The translations under genes were made by a program, and so were the position numbers. Shown here in pieces: positions 8,596-17,809 of a stretch of DNA of 64,000 nt. The stretch comes from Dehalococcoidia bacterium. GTDB taxonomy: Bacteria > Chloroflexota > Dehalococcoidia > Lucifugimonadales > UBA3495. The DNA lies in the NCBI GenBank assembly GCA_012959605.1, contig DUCU01000032.1:17258-81257 (forward strand). The letters are read 5' to 3'. Numbering within the stretch: position 1 is the first letter of the stretch; every line of letters starts with the position of its first letter. The notes beneath the pieces are model-generated. The model saw nothing but the letters and a program-made list of their open reading frames with translations, was not told the DNA's origin and searched no databases.

Positions 8596-9078
8596 TTATT
8601 CCTCCGACTCTTGGTTGGTGGCTTTAACGGCCACCAATACCGATTCAATGACCTTGGTGTACCCCGTGCAGCGACACAGGTTTCCGCCCAGCGCGTGTTT
8701 GATGTTCTCTTCTGACGGTTCTTCGCCGCTCTCAAGAAACCCCACGGTGGAGAGGATGATTCCTGGCGTGCAGTAACCGCACTGGAGTCCGCCGTGCTCA
8801 ACGAATGCCTTTTGCACCGGATGCAATTCCTGTCCGTTGGCGACACCCTCAATGGTGATGACTTCTGCGTCATGGGCGGCGTGGGCTAGCACCAGGCAGG
8901 AGCAGACCGGTTTGCCGTTCAGCAGCACCGTGCACGCCCCGCAATCGCCTTCGTCGCAACCCTTCTTGGTGCCGGTCAGTTGCATTTCGTCCCGCAGGGT
9001 GTCCAGCAGAGAGTAATAAGGTTCAACCAAGGCCTGTCTCAGTTCGCCATTAACTGTGATTTGCAGTTGTTTTTTCAT
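8596..9078 (-). CDS. Molybdenum hydroxylase [2Fe-2S] small subunit
   Basis: 160-residue electron-transfer subunit with two iron-sulfur domains. The plant ferredoxin-like N-terminal cluster is bound by CDEGDCGACTVLLNG plus a downstream Cys (CSCLV). The C-terminal helical cluster is bound by CGYCTPG and CRCTG. Together with the FAD and Mo subunits it passes electrons from the Mo site to FAD. It sits between the FAD subunit gene (25 bp upstream) and the Mo subunit gene (2 bp downstream), so translation is probably coupled. Confidence 0.95.
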   Translation of the reverse strand: MKKQLQITVNGELRQALVEPYYSLLDTLRDEMQLTGTKKGCDEGDCGACTVLLNGKPVCSCLVLAHAAHDAEVITIEGVANGQELHPVQKAFVEHGGLQCGYCTPGIILSTVGFLESGEEPSEENIKHALGGNLCRCTGYTKVIESVLVAVKATNQESEE

Positions 9079-9103
9079 AATTATCTTCTCGGTTTAACGC
9101 GCC

Positions 9104-10027
9104 TTAGAACGCGGCCTGTACCGTTAGCCTCCGTTGTTCGTTAAAGGTCAGAGGTCCACTGGTGGCGGCGTTGAATGCCTGCTCCAGTGTCCGGCGAGTC
9201 AGCACACCAACTATTTCTTTGCGGTGTTCTGCTGAGCCGCGGATATCGTCGATGGGTCTGACGCCGTCACGGGCCAAGTTGGCGGCAGCGATTAACAAGT
9301 CCTGAGTTAAGGCCTGGCCTCGCAAAGAATCCTCGGCAGAGTAGGCACGAATGGGAGTCGGAGCCACGGCGCCCAATGCGATGCATGCCTCCGCGCAGGG
9401 ACCGTTGCGCCCGTCGAGGGAAACCAGCGAGGCCACCCCAACGGTCGCGATGTCCATGGCCCCTCTGGGGCTGTGTTTGATGTAGTGGGAGCCGGTGTTC
9501 CTGGCGGGCACTGGAACTCTGACCTCGGTCAGCAGTTCGCCGTGTTGCAGCACTGTTTGACCCGGTCCGGTGAAGAATTTGTCCAGTGCGACCGCCCGTT
9601 CGCCATCAGCGCCAACGATCTTGCACTCGGAGCCGAACACCAGCAGAGCAGGGATCATGTCTCCGGATGGAGAGGCGTTACAGATGTTCCCGCCTACCGT
9701 GGCCAGGTTGCGCACCTGCACGCCAGCGAATGACGCCGCTGCCACCGCCAGGGCTGGGTAGTACCGACGCACCGCCGCGTGTTGTTCAATGGCCCGAATC
9801 GTGGCCAAAGCGCCGATGCGCAGACCATTGCGACCGCTGTAGGTAATCCGGCTCAAGCCGGCCACCCGCTGAATGTTGATCACATGATCCGGGTTCCAAA
9901 CGCCAGCACGCCAGCGCACTAGAAAATCGGTGCTGCCAGCCACGATGCAGGCGTTTTCACCGTGACGCTGGAGCATGGAGATAGCCTGACGCACTGTCCT
10001 GGCTTCTAAATATTCAAATCGTTTCAT
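9104..10027 (-). CDS. Molybdenum hydroxylase FAD-binding medium subunit
   Basis: 307-residue FAD subunit. The start is MKRFEYLEAR at 10027, with AAAGGGA seven bases before it; the longer frame adds 16 unlikely residues. FAD-binding motifs are VAGSTDFLVRWR (near 31-42) and TVGGNICNASPSGD (near 108-121), both typical of the CO dehydrogenase/xanthine dehydrogenase medium subunit. It is the promoter-proximal gene of the operon and is divergent from hyuA across 177 bp. Confidence 0.93.
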   Translation of the reverse strand: MKRFEYLEARTVRQAISMLQRHGENACIVAGSTDFLVRWRAGVWNPDHVINIQRVAGLSRITYSGRNGLRIGALATIRAIEQHAAVRRYYPALAVAAASFAGVQVRNLATVGGNICNASPSGDMIPALLVFGSECKIVGADGERAVALDKFFTGPGQTVLQHGELLTEVRVPVPARNTGSHYIKHSPRGAMDIATVGVASLVSLDGRNGPCAEACIALGAVAPTPIRAYSAEDSLRGQALTQDLLIAAANLARDGVRPIDDIRGSAEHRKEIVGVLTRRTLEQAFNAATSGPLTFNEQRRLTVQAAF

Positions 10028-10146
10028 TTTTATTCCCTTTCCCCGGGTTATGTCATTCCAGGTGAGTGTAGTCACGGGCGGTAAAGGCTGTCAACGAAAC
10101 AAGCGCAGCCGCGCTCCGAAGATTCGACTTTGTTAGAATGACCTCT

Positions 10147-10197
10147 AAATCGCGATTTGATTAAAACTAAACACCCGAACTAAACACCAGGACTAAA
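10147..10197. promoter_or_regulatory. Candidate operator between molybdenum hydroxylase operon and hyuAB
   Basis: The 177-bp divergent gap contains the perfect 12-bp palindrome AAATCGCGATTT (10147-10158). Right after it come three direct repeats with a 13-bp period starting at 10166, 10179 and 10192, each beginning ACTAAA; the first two share ACTAAACACC. The position just before hyuA and between two divergent catabolic units suits a shared transcription-factor site. The binding protein is unknown and no regulator gene lies next to it. Confidence 0.4.
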
Positions 10198-10204
10198 TAA
10201 GAAT

Positions 10205-12262
10205 ATGGACGACTATTCCGTTGCAGTGGACGTGGGTGGGACATTCACCGACATCGTTCTCTGCAACCTGACCACCAACGAACAGATGGTCCACAAGACG
10301 CCATCCACTCCGGACGACCCCAGCACCGGATTTCTGACCGGCCTACGTGAGGTACTCTCCGCAAATTCGGTTGAGGCATCCCAGGTCAAGCACGTTTTTC
10401 ACGGCACGACTATTGCCACCAACGCCATCCTGGAAAACAAGGGCTCACCCGTAGGCCTGGTCGTTTCGGATGGGTTTAAGTTTGTTCTTGAGATCGGCCG
10501 CCACGGCACTCCCAGGCAGGTGAACCCGCAGTCATGGGTCAAACCAGACCGTCCGGTTCGCCCCAGGGATATAGTAGAGGTTCCTGAACGGGCCGGGTTC
10601 GGCGGCGAGATTCTCACTCCGCTGGACGAACAAGCCGTCCGCCACGCCGCCCGTAAGTTCCGGGCCGATGAGATTACGTCCATTGCCGTTTCTTTTATCC
10701 ATTCTTATTCCAACTCCGACCACGAAAATCGGGCCAGGGAACTGATCCTGGAGGAATACCCCAGCGCCCAGGTCTCCCTGTCATCTGAAGTGCTGGCCGT
10801 TTTCCGGGAATACGAACGCACCATGACCACGGTGTTGAACGCCTACGTCATGCCCCGGGTGAGCAGCTACATTGGCAACCTGGAAAACTCCCTGCGAGCC
10901 AACTCTGTTGACTCGTCTTTCTCCATCATGAAATCCAACGGCGGCATGATCGGCGCCGAAATTGCCATGCGTCAGCCGGTGCACACGGCCCTTTCCGGCC
11001 CCGCTGCCGGTGTCATGGCCACCCTGCAAATAGCCAAGAACACCAGCGTAAAGAATTCAATTTCGTTTGACATGGGCGGCACCAGCACGGATGTTGCGCT
11101 ACTGCAAGACGGAAACCCCACCCTTAACTTGGCGGGGCGGCTGGGCACCTGGCCCATTCAACTACCCATGCTGGACATCGCAACCATTGGTTGCGGTGGC
11201 GGCAGCATCGCCAATGTCTCGCCCTATGGCAGCCTCACGGTGGGCCCCGCCAGCGCCGGTTCGGTGCCTGGCCCCGTCTGCTACGGCAAGGGTGGCACTG
11301 CGCCAACCGTGACCGACGCCAACATCGTTCTGGGTCGTATCAACACCCAGATTGCCGGTGGGTCACTCCCACTGGATGCCGATGCCGCGACCAAGGCCGT
11401 CCAAGAAAAGATCGCCGGCCCGTTGAACATGGATGTGCACGCAGCGGCCAGCGGAATCCTGAGCATCGCCAACAACACCATGGTCGGCGCCATTCGCAAC
11501 GTCAGCGTTGAGCGCGGCCACGACCCCCGCGAGTTTGCCCTGGTCGCCTACGGTGGGGCTGGTCCAATGCATGCCATCGACGTGGCCAACCTGCTGGGCA
11601 TCAACCAAGTAGTTGCCCCGCTGCATCCAGGAATCGCCTCAGCCTATGGACTATTGGTAGCTGAGTTGAAGAACGACTACGCCCGAACGTCACTGCAAAC
11701 ACCGCCGGATTACGACCCAAACGGCATGGAGCGAATCTACTCGGAGATGGAATCGGAAGGACGCGCCTGGCTTGCTGAAGAGGGTGTGCCAACAGACGCG
11801 CACGTTTTCTCCCGGTGGGCTGATGTCCGGTACGAACATCAAGGCTCTGAGGTGACTGTCGACTTTGGTTCAAAAAAGGTAACCAAGGAGACCATCGACG
11901 AGGTGGTTAAGGGATTCCACGCCCTCCACGAACAGCTTTATGGGTTTTCTTTGGACCAGCCGGTGGAGTTCGTGACACTCCGGATGACTGCCTCAGGTGA
12001 TGTGGGCTCGGTGGAAATGCCCAAGCGCCCCGACAACCTGGTCACTCCTGAAAAAGCCATCGCCAGCCAGCGTCCAGTGTTCTTTGACGAGGCTGGTGGC
12101 TTCGTCGATTGCAACATCTACGATCGCGACCTGCTGGCTCCGGGTTCCAGCATCGATGGCCCCGCAATCCTGGAGGGCATGGACTCCACAGTGCTGATCA
12201 ACCCAGGCTGGGCCGGGAAGATCGACGAATACGGCAACTGCATCATGCGGCCAACCAAGTAA
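10205..12262 (+). CDS. hyuA: Hydantoinase/oxoprolinase family protein, subunit A
   Basis: 685-residue ATPase subunit of the hydantoinase A/5-oxoprolinase/acetone carboxylase family. ASKHA-type nucleotide-binding motifs are clear: VDVGGTFTDIVL at residues 8-19, HGTTIATNAILEN near 64, SFDMGGTSTDVAL near 288, GCGGGSIA near 327 and YGGAGPMHA near 450. Family members use ATP to open cyclic amides such as N-methylhydantoin or 5-oxoproline, working with subunit B. The B gene follows 24 bp downstream. The exact ring substrate is not readable. The start ATG has only a distant AGG, so the ribosome binding site is weak. Confidence 0.92.
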   Translation: MDDYSVAVDVGGTFTDIVLCNLTTNEQMVHKTPSTPDDPSTGFLTGLREVLSANSVEASQVKHVFHGTTIATNAILENKGSPVGLVVSDGFKFVLEIGRHGTPRQVNPQSWVKPDRPVRPRDIVEVPERAGFGGEILTPLDEQAVRHAARKFRADEITSIAVSFIHSYSNSDHENRARELILEEYPSAQVSLSSEVLAVFREYERTMTTVLNAYVMPRVSSYIGNLENSLRANSVDSSFSIMKSNGGMIGAEIAMRQPVHTALSGPAAGVMATLQIAKNTSVKNSISFDMGGTSTDVALLQDGNPTLNLAGRLGTWPIQLPMLDIATIGCGGGSIANVSPYGSLTVGPASAGSVPGPVCYGKGGTAPTVTDANIVLGRINTQIAGGSLPLDADAATKAVQEKIAGPLNMDVHAAASGILSIANNTMVGAIRNVSVERGHDPREFALVAYGGAGPMHAIDVANLLGINQVVAPLHPGIASAYGLLVAELKNDYARTSLQTPPDYDPNGMERIYSEMESEGRAWLAEEGVPTDAHVFSRWADVRYEHQGSEVTVDFGSKKVTKETIDEVVKGFHALHEQLYGFSLDQPVEFVTLRMTASGDVGSVEMPKRPDNLVTPEKAIASQRPVFFDEAGGFVDCNIYDRDLLAPGSSIDGPAILEGMDSTVLINPGWAGKIDEYGNCIMRPTK

Positions 12263-12285
12263 TCGCTTCATAGGAACTTTAACCC

Positions 12286-14115
12286 ATGACAAGTACTGAT
12301 AACAAATTAGTCGTTGACCCGGTGACACGACAGCTGATTCGCGGCTCGCTCCGGGCCGCCAGACTGGAATGTGAACTGCTCATCGAGCGCACCGCCATGT
12401 CCGCGTTCATTCGCGAGAAGAAGGACTACCAGGTCAATTTTCTAGACCGCAACGGCCACGAGCTGTTTGGCGACGCCATGGGCAGTGACATGCTCGGTTG
12501 TGTCTGGGATTTTTACCCGGTGGAGGGCATGGCCCCCGGCGACCTGTACTGGTACAACGACCCGTACATGTCCAAGGGCAGCGTCACCCACACTCCAGAT
12601 ATGACTTTCTTGGCCCCGGTGTTCTTTGAGGGTGAGCCAGTTGCTTACTGCCATTCGTTCGCCCACTTCTGGGATCTGGGCGGCTCCCGGCCTGGCAGCA
12701 TCGGCCCGGCCAACACGGAGATATTCCACGACGGTACTCTCGTCCCACCGATCAAGATCGTTGACCAAGGCAAGCTGAACGACGAGGCCTATCGGATCAT
12801 CCTCAGAAACTCCCGCTACCCAGACCTGTTGGAGGGCGACACTAGGGCCCTCATGGCTGCGGCTAAGCGTGCCCAAGAACGCCTGCTGGAGATGTTTGCG
12901 CGCTTCGGCAAGGAGACTACTCTGGCCGCGCTGGACGCCGACCAAGTCGACACAGCCAAGATGGTGCGGGAGAAATCTCGGGAAATCATCCCTCAAGGCA
13001 GTTTCAGTGTCAGAGATTACATGGACCACGCCGGTGTCAGTGACCGTTGGTACTCGTATCACGTGAAGCTAACACGCGAGGGCGACCGGATCACACTGGA
13101 CGCCACCGCCAGCGACGACCAGGCAGACGGTTCCATCAACTTCCTGGCCAGTGACGGCGCTCTGGCAGCCTACTTCGGCCAGTATTTCCATCAGTACGAC
13201 ACATCGCTCTTGTCCAACCACGGCCTGGTGTCGGCCATCGACGATGTTCAACTCAGGCAGGGCAGCATCCTGCAGCCAGACTGGCCCGCTGCGTTGGGTT
13301 GCCGCGCCCACACTTTCACCAAACTGAAGAGTTCTGTGCGGGCGTTGCTGGCTGAGGCGACCGACGGCAAGGTCATGGCCGGCTCGGCGGTCTACGTGAT
13401 TGCCTACTGGCGCATGAAGGACTCAGAGACGAATAGCTGGCTGCTCTGCACCGACGGCATCGCAGTGGGCCACGGAGCGCGACCGTTCGCCGACGGCCTG
13501 GACGCGATTTACAGCCGACACAACGAAAACTACCCCGGCGAGTTCATGGAAATGGAGTACCCGCTGCGCATGGAACGCTATGCCATCTCCATGGACTCGG
13601 GCGGCCCTGGCAAGCTTCGCGGCGGCTGTGGCATCATCCGAGACGTCCGCATACTGGCCGATGAAGGCACATTCGGACTTCGGGTGGAGAACAACATCTT
13701 CCCAACGTGGGGCGTGAACGGTGGCATGGGCGGCGGCACCTCAAGGGTGGTAATGAACCCCGGAACGCCTCAGGAGAAAGAGATCAGAGCCTTTTCCGAT
13801 GACAACATCTGGAAAAAGGGAGACTTGGTGCGCGTATATACCGCCGGTGGCGGCGGATGGGGCGACCCCTTCGAAAGAGAAACAGACCACGTACTAAACG
13901 ACGTTCTAGACGGTTTTGTCAGCGTGGCTGCGGCTCTAGAGTCGTATGGCGTAGTCATTGACTCGAACACGTTGGTAATCGACGAGCGCGCCACAACCGC
14001 AAAACGGCGAGAGCTGGGAGCATCGAGGGGACCAACAAAGTTGTTCCATCGCTTTGAATACTTCGACACCGCCGAAGAAGAGCTGGAATGGGTGGAGAAG
14101 AATATCCCTCGGTAG
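12286..14115 (+). CDS. hyuB: Hydantoinase/oxoprolinase family protein, subunit B
   Basis: 609-residue partner of hyuA, full length for HyuB proteins. Characteristic blocks include ERTAMSAFIREKKDYQ, DLYWYNDPYMSKGSVTHTPDM, HSFAHFWDLGG, and the C-terminal glycine-rich SGGPGKLRGGCGIIRD and VYTAGGGGWGDP. The enzyme pair is cytosolic. Co-location with a divergent Mo hydroxylase suggests a pathway in which an N-heterocycle is first oxidised to a cyclic amide and then hydrolysed; that step order is inference. The gene converges on the lipoprotein locus with only 16 bp between the stops. Confidence 0.92.
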   Translation: MTSTDNKLVVDPVTRQLIRGSLRAARLECELLIERTAMSAFIREKKDYQVNFLDRNGHELFGDAMGSDMLGCVWDFYPVEGMAPGDLYWYNDPYMSKGSVTHTPDMTFLAPVFFEGEPVAYCHSFAHFWDLGGSRPGSIGPANTEIFHDGTLVPPIKIVDQGKLNDEAYRIILRNSRYPDLLEGDTRALMAAAKRAQERLLEMFARFGKETTLAALDADQVDTAKMVREKSREIIPQGSFSVRDYMDHAGVSDRWYSYHVKLTREGDRITLDATASDDQADGSINFLASDGALAAYFGQYFHQYDTSLLSNHGLVSAIDDVQLRQGSILQPDWPAALGCRAHTFTKLKSSVRALLAEATDGKVMAGSAVYVIAYWRMKDSETNSWLLCTDGIAVGHGARPFADGLDAIYSRHNENYPGEFMEMEYPLRMERYAISMDSGGPGKLRGGCGIIRDVRILADEGTFGLRVENNIFPTWGVNGGMGGGTSRVVMNPGTPQEKEIRAFSDDNIWKKGDLVRVYTAGGGGWGDPFERETDHVLNDVLDGFVSVAAALESYGVVIDSNTLVIDERATTAKRRELGASRGPTKLFHRFEYFDTAEEELEWVEKNIPR

Positions 14116-14131
14116 GGCGCAGGCAACGAGC

Positions 14132-15274
14132 CTAGGGCAGCCTCTGAAACTCGTGCTCGCAGTTCTTGATTAGAGACTGGGTTAGAGCGTCCCACTTGCC
14201 CAGGCAGATGCTTTCCAGAACCAGATTTCCGGCGGCGTTAATAATAAATGTGCCGGTACCCTGTCCGTCTGGCGCAACTTGGTTAGCGCCGTCTGCCGTC
14301 AGTTCAACATCCCCAGTGGCCACGTCAAAGGTGTAGAAGCCCCAGTAGTCTTGGTAGTTGCCATAGGGGTTGACGGTCACGGCAAACTCACCACTAGACG
14401 TGGTAACCAGGCGGTTGACGTTGTCGGTATCCAACCCGGTCCATATCCCAACCAATGGGTTCTCTTCCGCCGAGTAAACCGTAACTGACTTCGTAACTAC
14501 AAACGCGCCAACGTCGGCGGTTACCGTGAATTTTGAACCAACGGGCGCGCCGTCGCTGATGGTCACCATACCTCTTTCGACCTCAATGCTCGCATCTGTA
14601 GATGGACTGACCGACCACTCCACCTGGGTTACCACCCCAAACAACTCGGCGCACCGCAGGCAAGCTGGACCGACGAGCACCATGCGAGATGATTCACCAT
14701 CCTGCATATCATTTTGCCCGACCATCACCAGACTCGTAGCCGCGAATTCGATCTCGTCTAAGGCCAAGATACGCCTGCTGACTAGTGAGTAGTACCAAGC
14801 CATTGGCGGGCCGCTCTGCAACAGAGCAACCGGTAAGGGAGCCATGTTGAACTCCAAGACATCGGCCCCGGCAACAACCAGCACACTGGGCTGAAAACAA
14901 CCGTAGGCAACATATTTGGGAGTGACAATGACCGTGTAATCGCCGTCAAGCATGTTGGGAAGTAGATATACGCCTAGCAAATCAATGTTTACGGTCAATC
15001 TGGAAGGATCCAACGTTTCGGTGTAGGTTGTCCCTCCGAGAGGTTCCAGCGTAAAGGTTCCGCCTTCTAAGAAGCTGGTACTGCTGGAAAACACTTCACC
15101 GCTAATGTCATAGGCGGGGATGGTGGGAGTCAGAGTAAATGGGATAGGAGTCGATTGAATGGGAAACGGGGTTGATGTGGGCGGAACCGGAGTGGAGTCT
15201 TCACCCCCTCAGGCGACAATCAAGACTACGATTGACCCCAATAACATCAGTACAAATAGTTTCAAATCCATCAT
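14132..15274 (-). pseudogene. Lipoprotein-like gene with in-frame TGA at the lipobox cysteine
   Basis: From ATG 15274 (GAGGG upstream) the frame reads a clean lipoprotein signal, MMDLKLFVLMLLGSIVVLIVA, then TGA at 15209-15211. It continues open for 358 codons as GGEDSTPVPPTSTPFPIQS and onwards. In a normal lipoprotein the codon after LIVA would be the lipidated Cys (TGT/TGC), so the stop sits exactly at lipobox +1. A Thr/Pro linker follows, then beta-rich Ig-like or carboxypeptidase-regulatory-like segments (GTFTLEPLGGTTYTE; DGDYTVIVTPKYVAYG) and a C-terminal module (WTGLDTDNVNRLVTTSSGEFAVTV). An internal GTG at 15094 gives a 320-residue frame without a signal. Either a nonsense mutation, a base-call error, or recoding; function unknown. 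Confidence 0.7.
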
Positions 15275-15309
15275 CCCTCGCACTTCCTCCCTTGATCCTG
15301 GATATTAAA

Positions 15310-15340
15310 TTGCCCCGGCCATAAATGGCCGGGGCAAAAT
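15310..15340. terminator. Terminator downstream of tRNA-Ile
   Basis: An 11-bp stem TTGCCCCGGCC/GGCCGGGGCAA with loop ATAAAT lies just beyond the 3' end of the minus-strand tRNA. On that strand it is followed by TTTAAT. Confidence 0.7.
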
Positions 15341-15351
15341 GTTATACGTAA

Positions 15352-15428
15352 TGGTGGGCCTGGATGGACTCGAACCAACGACCTCGGTCTTATCAGGACC
15401 GCGCTCTAGCCGCCTGAGCTACAGGCCC
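15352..15428 (-). tRNA. tRNA-Ile (anticodon GAT)
   Basis: A complete cloverleaf can be read on the minus strand: acceptor GGGCCTG/CAGGCCC, D-arm with AGCTCAGGCGGCTAGAGC, anticodon stem CGGTC/GACCG around loop CTGATAA (anticodon GAT), and T-arm with GGTTCGAGTCC. The CCA end is encoded in the DNA (15352-15354). Confidence 0.97.
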
Positions 15429-15546
15429 ACATTGTGGGTCATGGCGAAAAGCCACTTCAGGATTATAGCGACTGGTGTGGGTAGCGGCAAGCTAAATCAT
15501 GAAACTTCAATTTCCCCCAAAACGCCTAAGCCGACTGCGACTGGGC

Positions 15547-16818
15547 TTACCCAGGCCCGTCAGGGCCGTCTGGTGTTCCCATGGGGCTTTCTCCACCGCC
15601 TGGGGGGGGTACGCCGCCAATGTCGGGGCCCTCTTCTTCAGTTAGAGGGAATTCTTTGGGAGGTCGGACTGGACGGGAGGGGCGGGACGGAGAGGGAGTT
15701 CGATTTGCGGGAGTAGCAGTTGCGCCGACCATGTCAGGCGTAAATCCGTCTGGGAACTGTAGCGTGCGCACCGGGTAGCTGATGACGATGCCTTCTTCGC
15801 GGAATTGGCGGTGCAGGTTCTTGATCAAGGCCGACTGCAAGTTAAAGCTGGCGAGCCGGTCACGAGCCTGCATAAACAGCCAAAAGTCCACGTTGGACTC
15901 ACCAAAGGCGTCGAAGGCAAACCATGAGCCGTAGGCCCGGATTGCGTTGCGGTCATTCGCTACTAGATCGTCCATCACACCTCGGCTGATGTCTTCAACA
16001 TGGTCAAGGTCACTCTCGTAGCTGACGCCGCAGGTCACATAAACGTTGACCGCCGGAACGGGTTGCTGGTAGTTGGTGATGATCGTCTCGGCGAAACGGG
16101 CGTTGGGCACCACCACCAGGTTGTTGCCCCAGGTGCGGATGCGGGTGCTCCGCCAACCAACCTCCACCACGTACCCGGCCATGCCGCTCTCAAGCTCTAT
16201 GTAGTCTCCCGTGGCGATGACGCCCTCGGTCATCACGTAGGTACCGGCGAACAGGTTGGCCAGAGTCGGCTGAATCGCCAGGGCTACGGCCAAGCCTCCC
16301 AAACCAAGACCGGCGATCAGGGGGCTGATGTTGATGTCCATCACATCCAAAACCAGCAGCGCGCCGATGCCGTAGATTACCACGCCGCCCACCCGGCGTA
16401 TCAGCGGGAAGAGCCGGAGATCCACCACATGGTTGGCGCGGGTGGACAGCGACGCGAGATACCAGTCGATGGCGCTGGAGAGCAAGCCGGCCACCACCAA
16501 TATGCCGATGACCACGCCAACGGCGCTGGTAATAGTGTCGGTTCTAGCTTGCTGCCCGCCGGTCAGGTCCAGTCCGATAGTCAGGCCGAGGTAGACGCCC
16601 AGCGTCACGATTCCCAAAGAGAAAGGCCAACGGACTGACTTCACCAAGCGGGAGTCCAGGTCAGTGGGGGTCCATTGGGTGAATTTTAATATCAGAGGAA
16701 AAAGTAACTTGTGGAACAAAATTGCGACCACGAGGCCAATAGCAACGATAACGACAGCGGTGGCCGGATCCAACCACTCGGGGTCGCCCAATCCGAAACG
16801 GGCCAATATGGGTTCCAT
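15547..16818 (-). CDS. Small-conductance mechanosensitive channel (MscS family)
   Basis: About 423 residues from ATG 16818 (MEPILARFG), chosen because GGAG lies nine bases upstream; ATG 16833 and GTG 16884 are alternatives. Several membrane helices fill the first half (for example TAVVIVAIGLVVAILF and SAVGVVIGILVVAGLL). The pore helix LIAGLGLGGLAVALAIQPTLANLFAG is the MscS signature, followed by the beta domain (VIATGDYIELESGMAGYVVEVGWRSTRIRTWGNNLVVVPNA). A Pro/Gly/Ser-rich cytoplasmic tail of about 60 residues is extra compared with E. coli MscS. It should sit in the inner membrane and release solutes on osmotic downshock. Confidence 0.92.
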   Translation of the reverse strand: MEPILARFGLGDPEWLDPATAVVIVAIGLVVAILFHKLLFPLILKFTQWTPTDLDSRLVKSVRWPFSLGIVTLGVYLGLTIGLDLTGGQQARTDTITSAVGVVIGILVVAGLLSSAIDWYLASLSTRANHVVDLRLFPLIRRVGGVVIYGIGALLVLDVMDINISPLIAGLGLGGLAVALAIQPTLANLFAGTYVMTEGVIATGDYIELESGMAGYVVEVGWRSTRIRTWGNNLVVVPNARFAETIITNYQQPVPAVNVYVTCGVSYESDLDHVEDISRGVMDDLVANDRNAIRAYGSWFAFDAFGESNVDFWLFMQARDRLASFNLQSALIKNLHRQFREEGIVISYPVRTLQFPDGFTPDMVGATATPANRTPSPSRPSRPVRPPKEFPLTEEEGPDIGGVPPPGGGESPMGTPDGPDGPG

Positions 16819-16911
16819 CAAGTTGGACTCCATTAAAAGGGGCGTTCTTAAGCTAAATGCGCTGCGTTCTCGGGCGGTTAACACTCGATTCCAGCGTCGA
16901 GATTATAACAT

Positions 16912-17733
16912 TCAGGCTCGGTTGCCAGGCTCGGCATCGCCGCCATTCTGTAGCCGATTTAGCAGCAATGGCAAGATCTCTCCGGACGGCCCATTAAGGA
17001 CAATGTCACACCAGGGCGTGAGCGAGGTCTCATCAGGGTTGATTTCGATCAGTGTGGCACCCAGTTCCTTGGCGACAATCGGCAGTCGGGCCGCCGGGTT
17101 GACCGTACCGGAGGTGCCCACCAGCAGCATGCAGTCACAGGTCTCCGCCTGTTGACGGCAGGCCAGCAGCACTTCTGCAGGGATTGGCTCGCCAAACATG
17201 ACGGTGTCCATCTTGATGATGCCCCCACACTTGGTACACCTGGGTGGCAAACTGTCGAAATGATAGCCGTCTCTGGGTTGCCGGTCAGCGCAATCGAGAC
17301 ACCGCAGCCAGGTGCGGTTGCCATGGATCTCCAGCATGTTCTGGCTGCCAGCAACACGGTGGAGGTTATCAACGTTCTGTGTGACCACGTACTGCAAAAA
17401 ACCCTGCTGTTCCATCTCAACCATGGCATAGTGCCCCGGATTGGGCTTGGCCTGATCCACGGCCACTTTCAACTCGTAGGTCGGATCTCCGGGACGGTCT
17501 TCGTTGCGAAAGCGGGCTTCCCACCACTCCTGCGGGTCACGCAGAAACTCCTTGTACGAAAGATTGGTTGGCTCGCCGTACTTGGTCCAGAGCCCGCCCG
17601 GCCCGCGAAATGGAGGAATTCCACTCTCAACAGACAGTCCCGCGCCCGCTAGAGCAACAACATGTTTCGAGAGCCGGATAAGCGCAGCGGCTTGGTCCAG
17701 TGAATCAGAGAGTTCTTCAGTTAGCTTCAGCAT
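16912..17733 (-). CDS. Sir2-family NAD-dependent protein deacylase
   Basis: 273-residue sirtuin. NAD-binding GAGLSVESGIPPFRG is near residues 30-44. TQNVDNLH is near 118-125 and the catalytic His is in EIHGN near 134. A zinc site has two CxxC pairs (CLDC and CTKC), and GTSGTVNPAA lies near 207. It removes acyl groups from lysines, consuming NAD and releasing nicotinamide. Residues at the usual CobB desuccinylase positions are not obvious, so acyl preference is left open. It is transcribed toward mscS and preceded by the pcm-like gene on the same strand. Confidence 0.94.
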   Translation of the reverse strand: MLKLTEELSDSLDQAAALIRLSKHVVALAGAGLSVESGIPPFRGPGGLWTKYGEPTNLSYKEFLRDPQEWWEARFRNEDRPGDPTYELKVAVDQAKPNPGHYAMVEMEQQGFLQYVVTQNVDNLHRVAGSQNMLEIHGNRTWLRCLDCADRQPRDGYHFDSLPPRCTKCGGIIKMDTVMFGEPIPAEVLLACRQQAETCDCMLLVGTSGTVNPAARLPIVAKELGATLIEINPDETSLTPWCDIVLNGPSGEILPLLLNRLQNGGDAEPGNRA

Positions 17734-17809
17734 GATTAGTTGGCTATATTAACCGTGCCGAGCCTTGCTGAGAAGAGTTTGTGTTAACGGAGATTGGAAA
17801 GGGGTTCGG

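Noticed and set aside
15209-15211. TGA read as selenocysteine
   Set aside because: No convincing SECIS-type hairpin directly follows, and a selenocysteine at a lipidation site has no precedent that I know. A mutation or base-call error is simpler.
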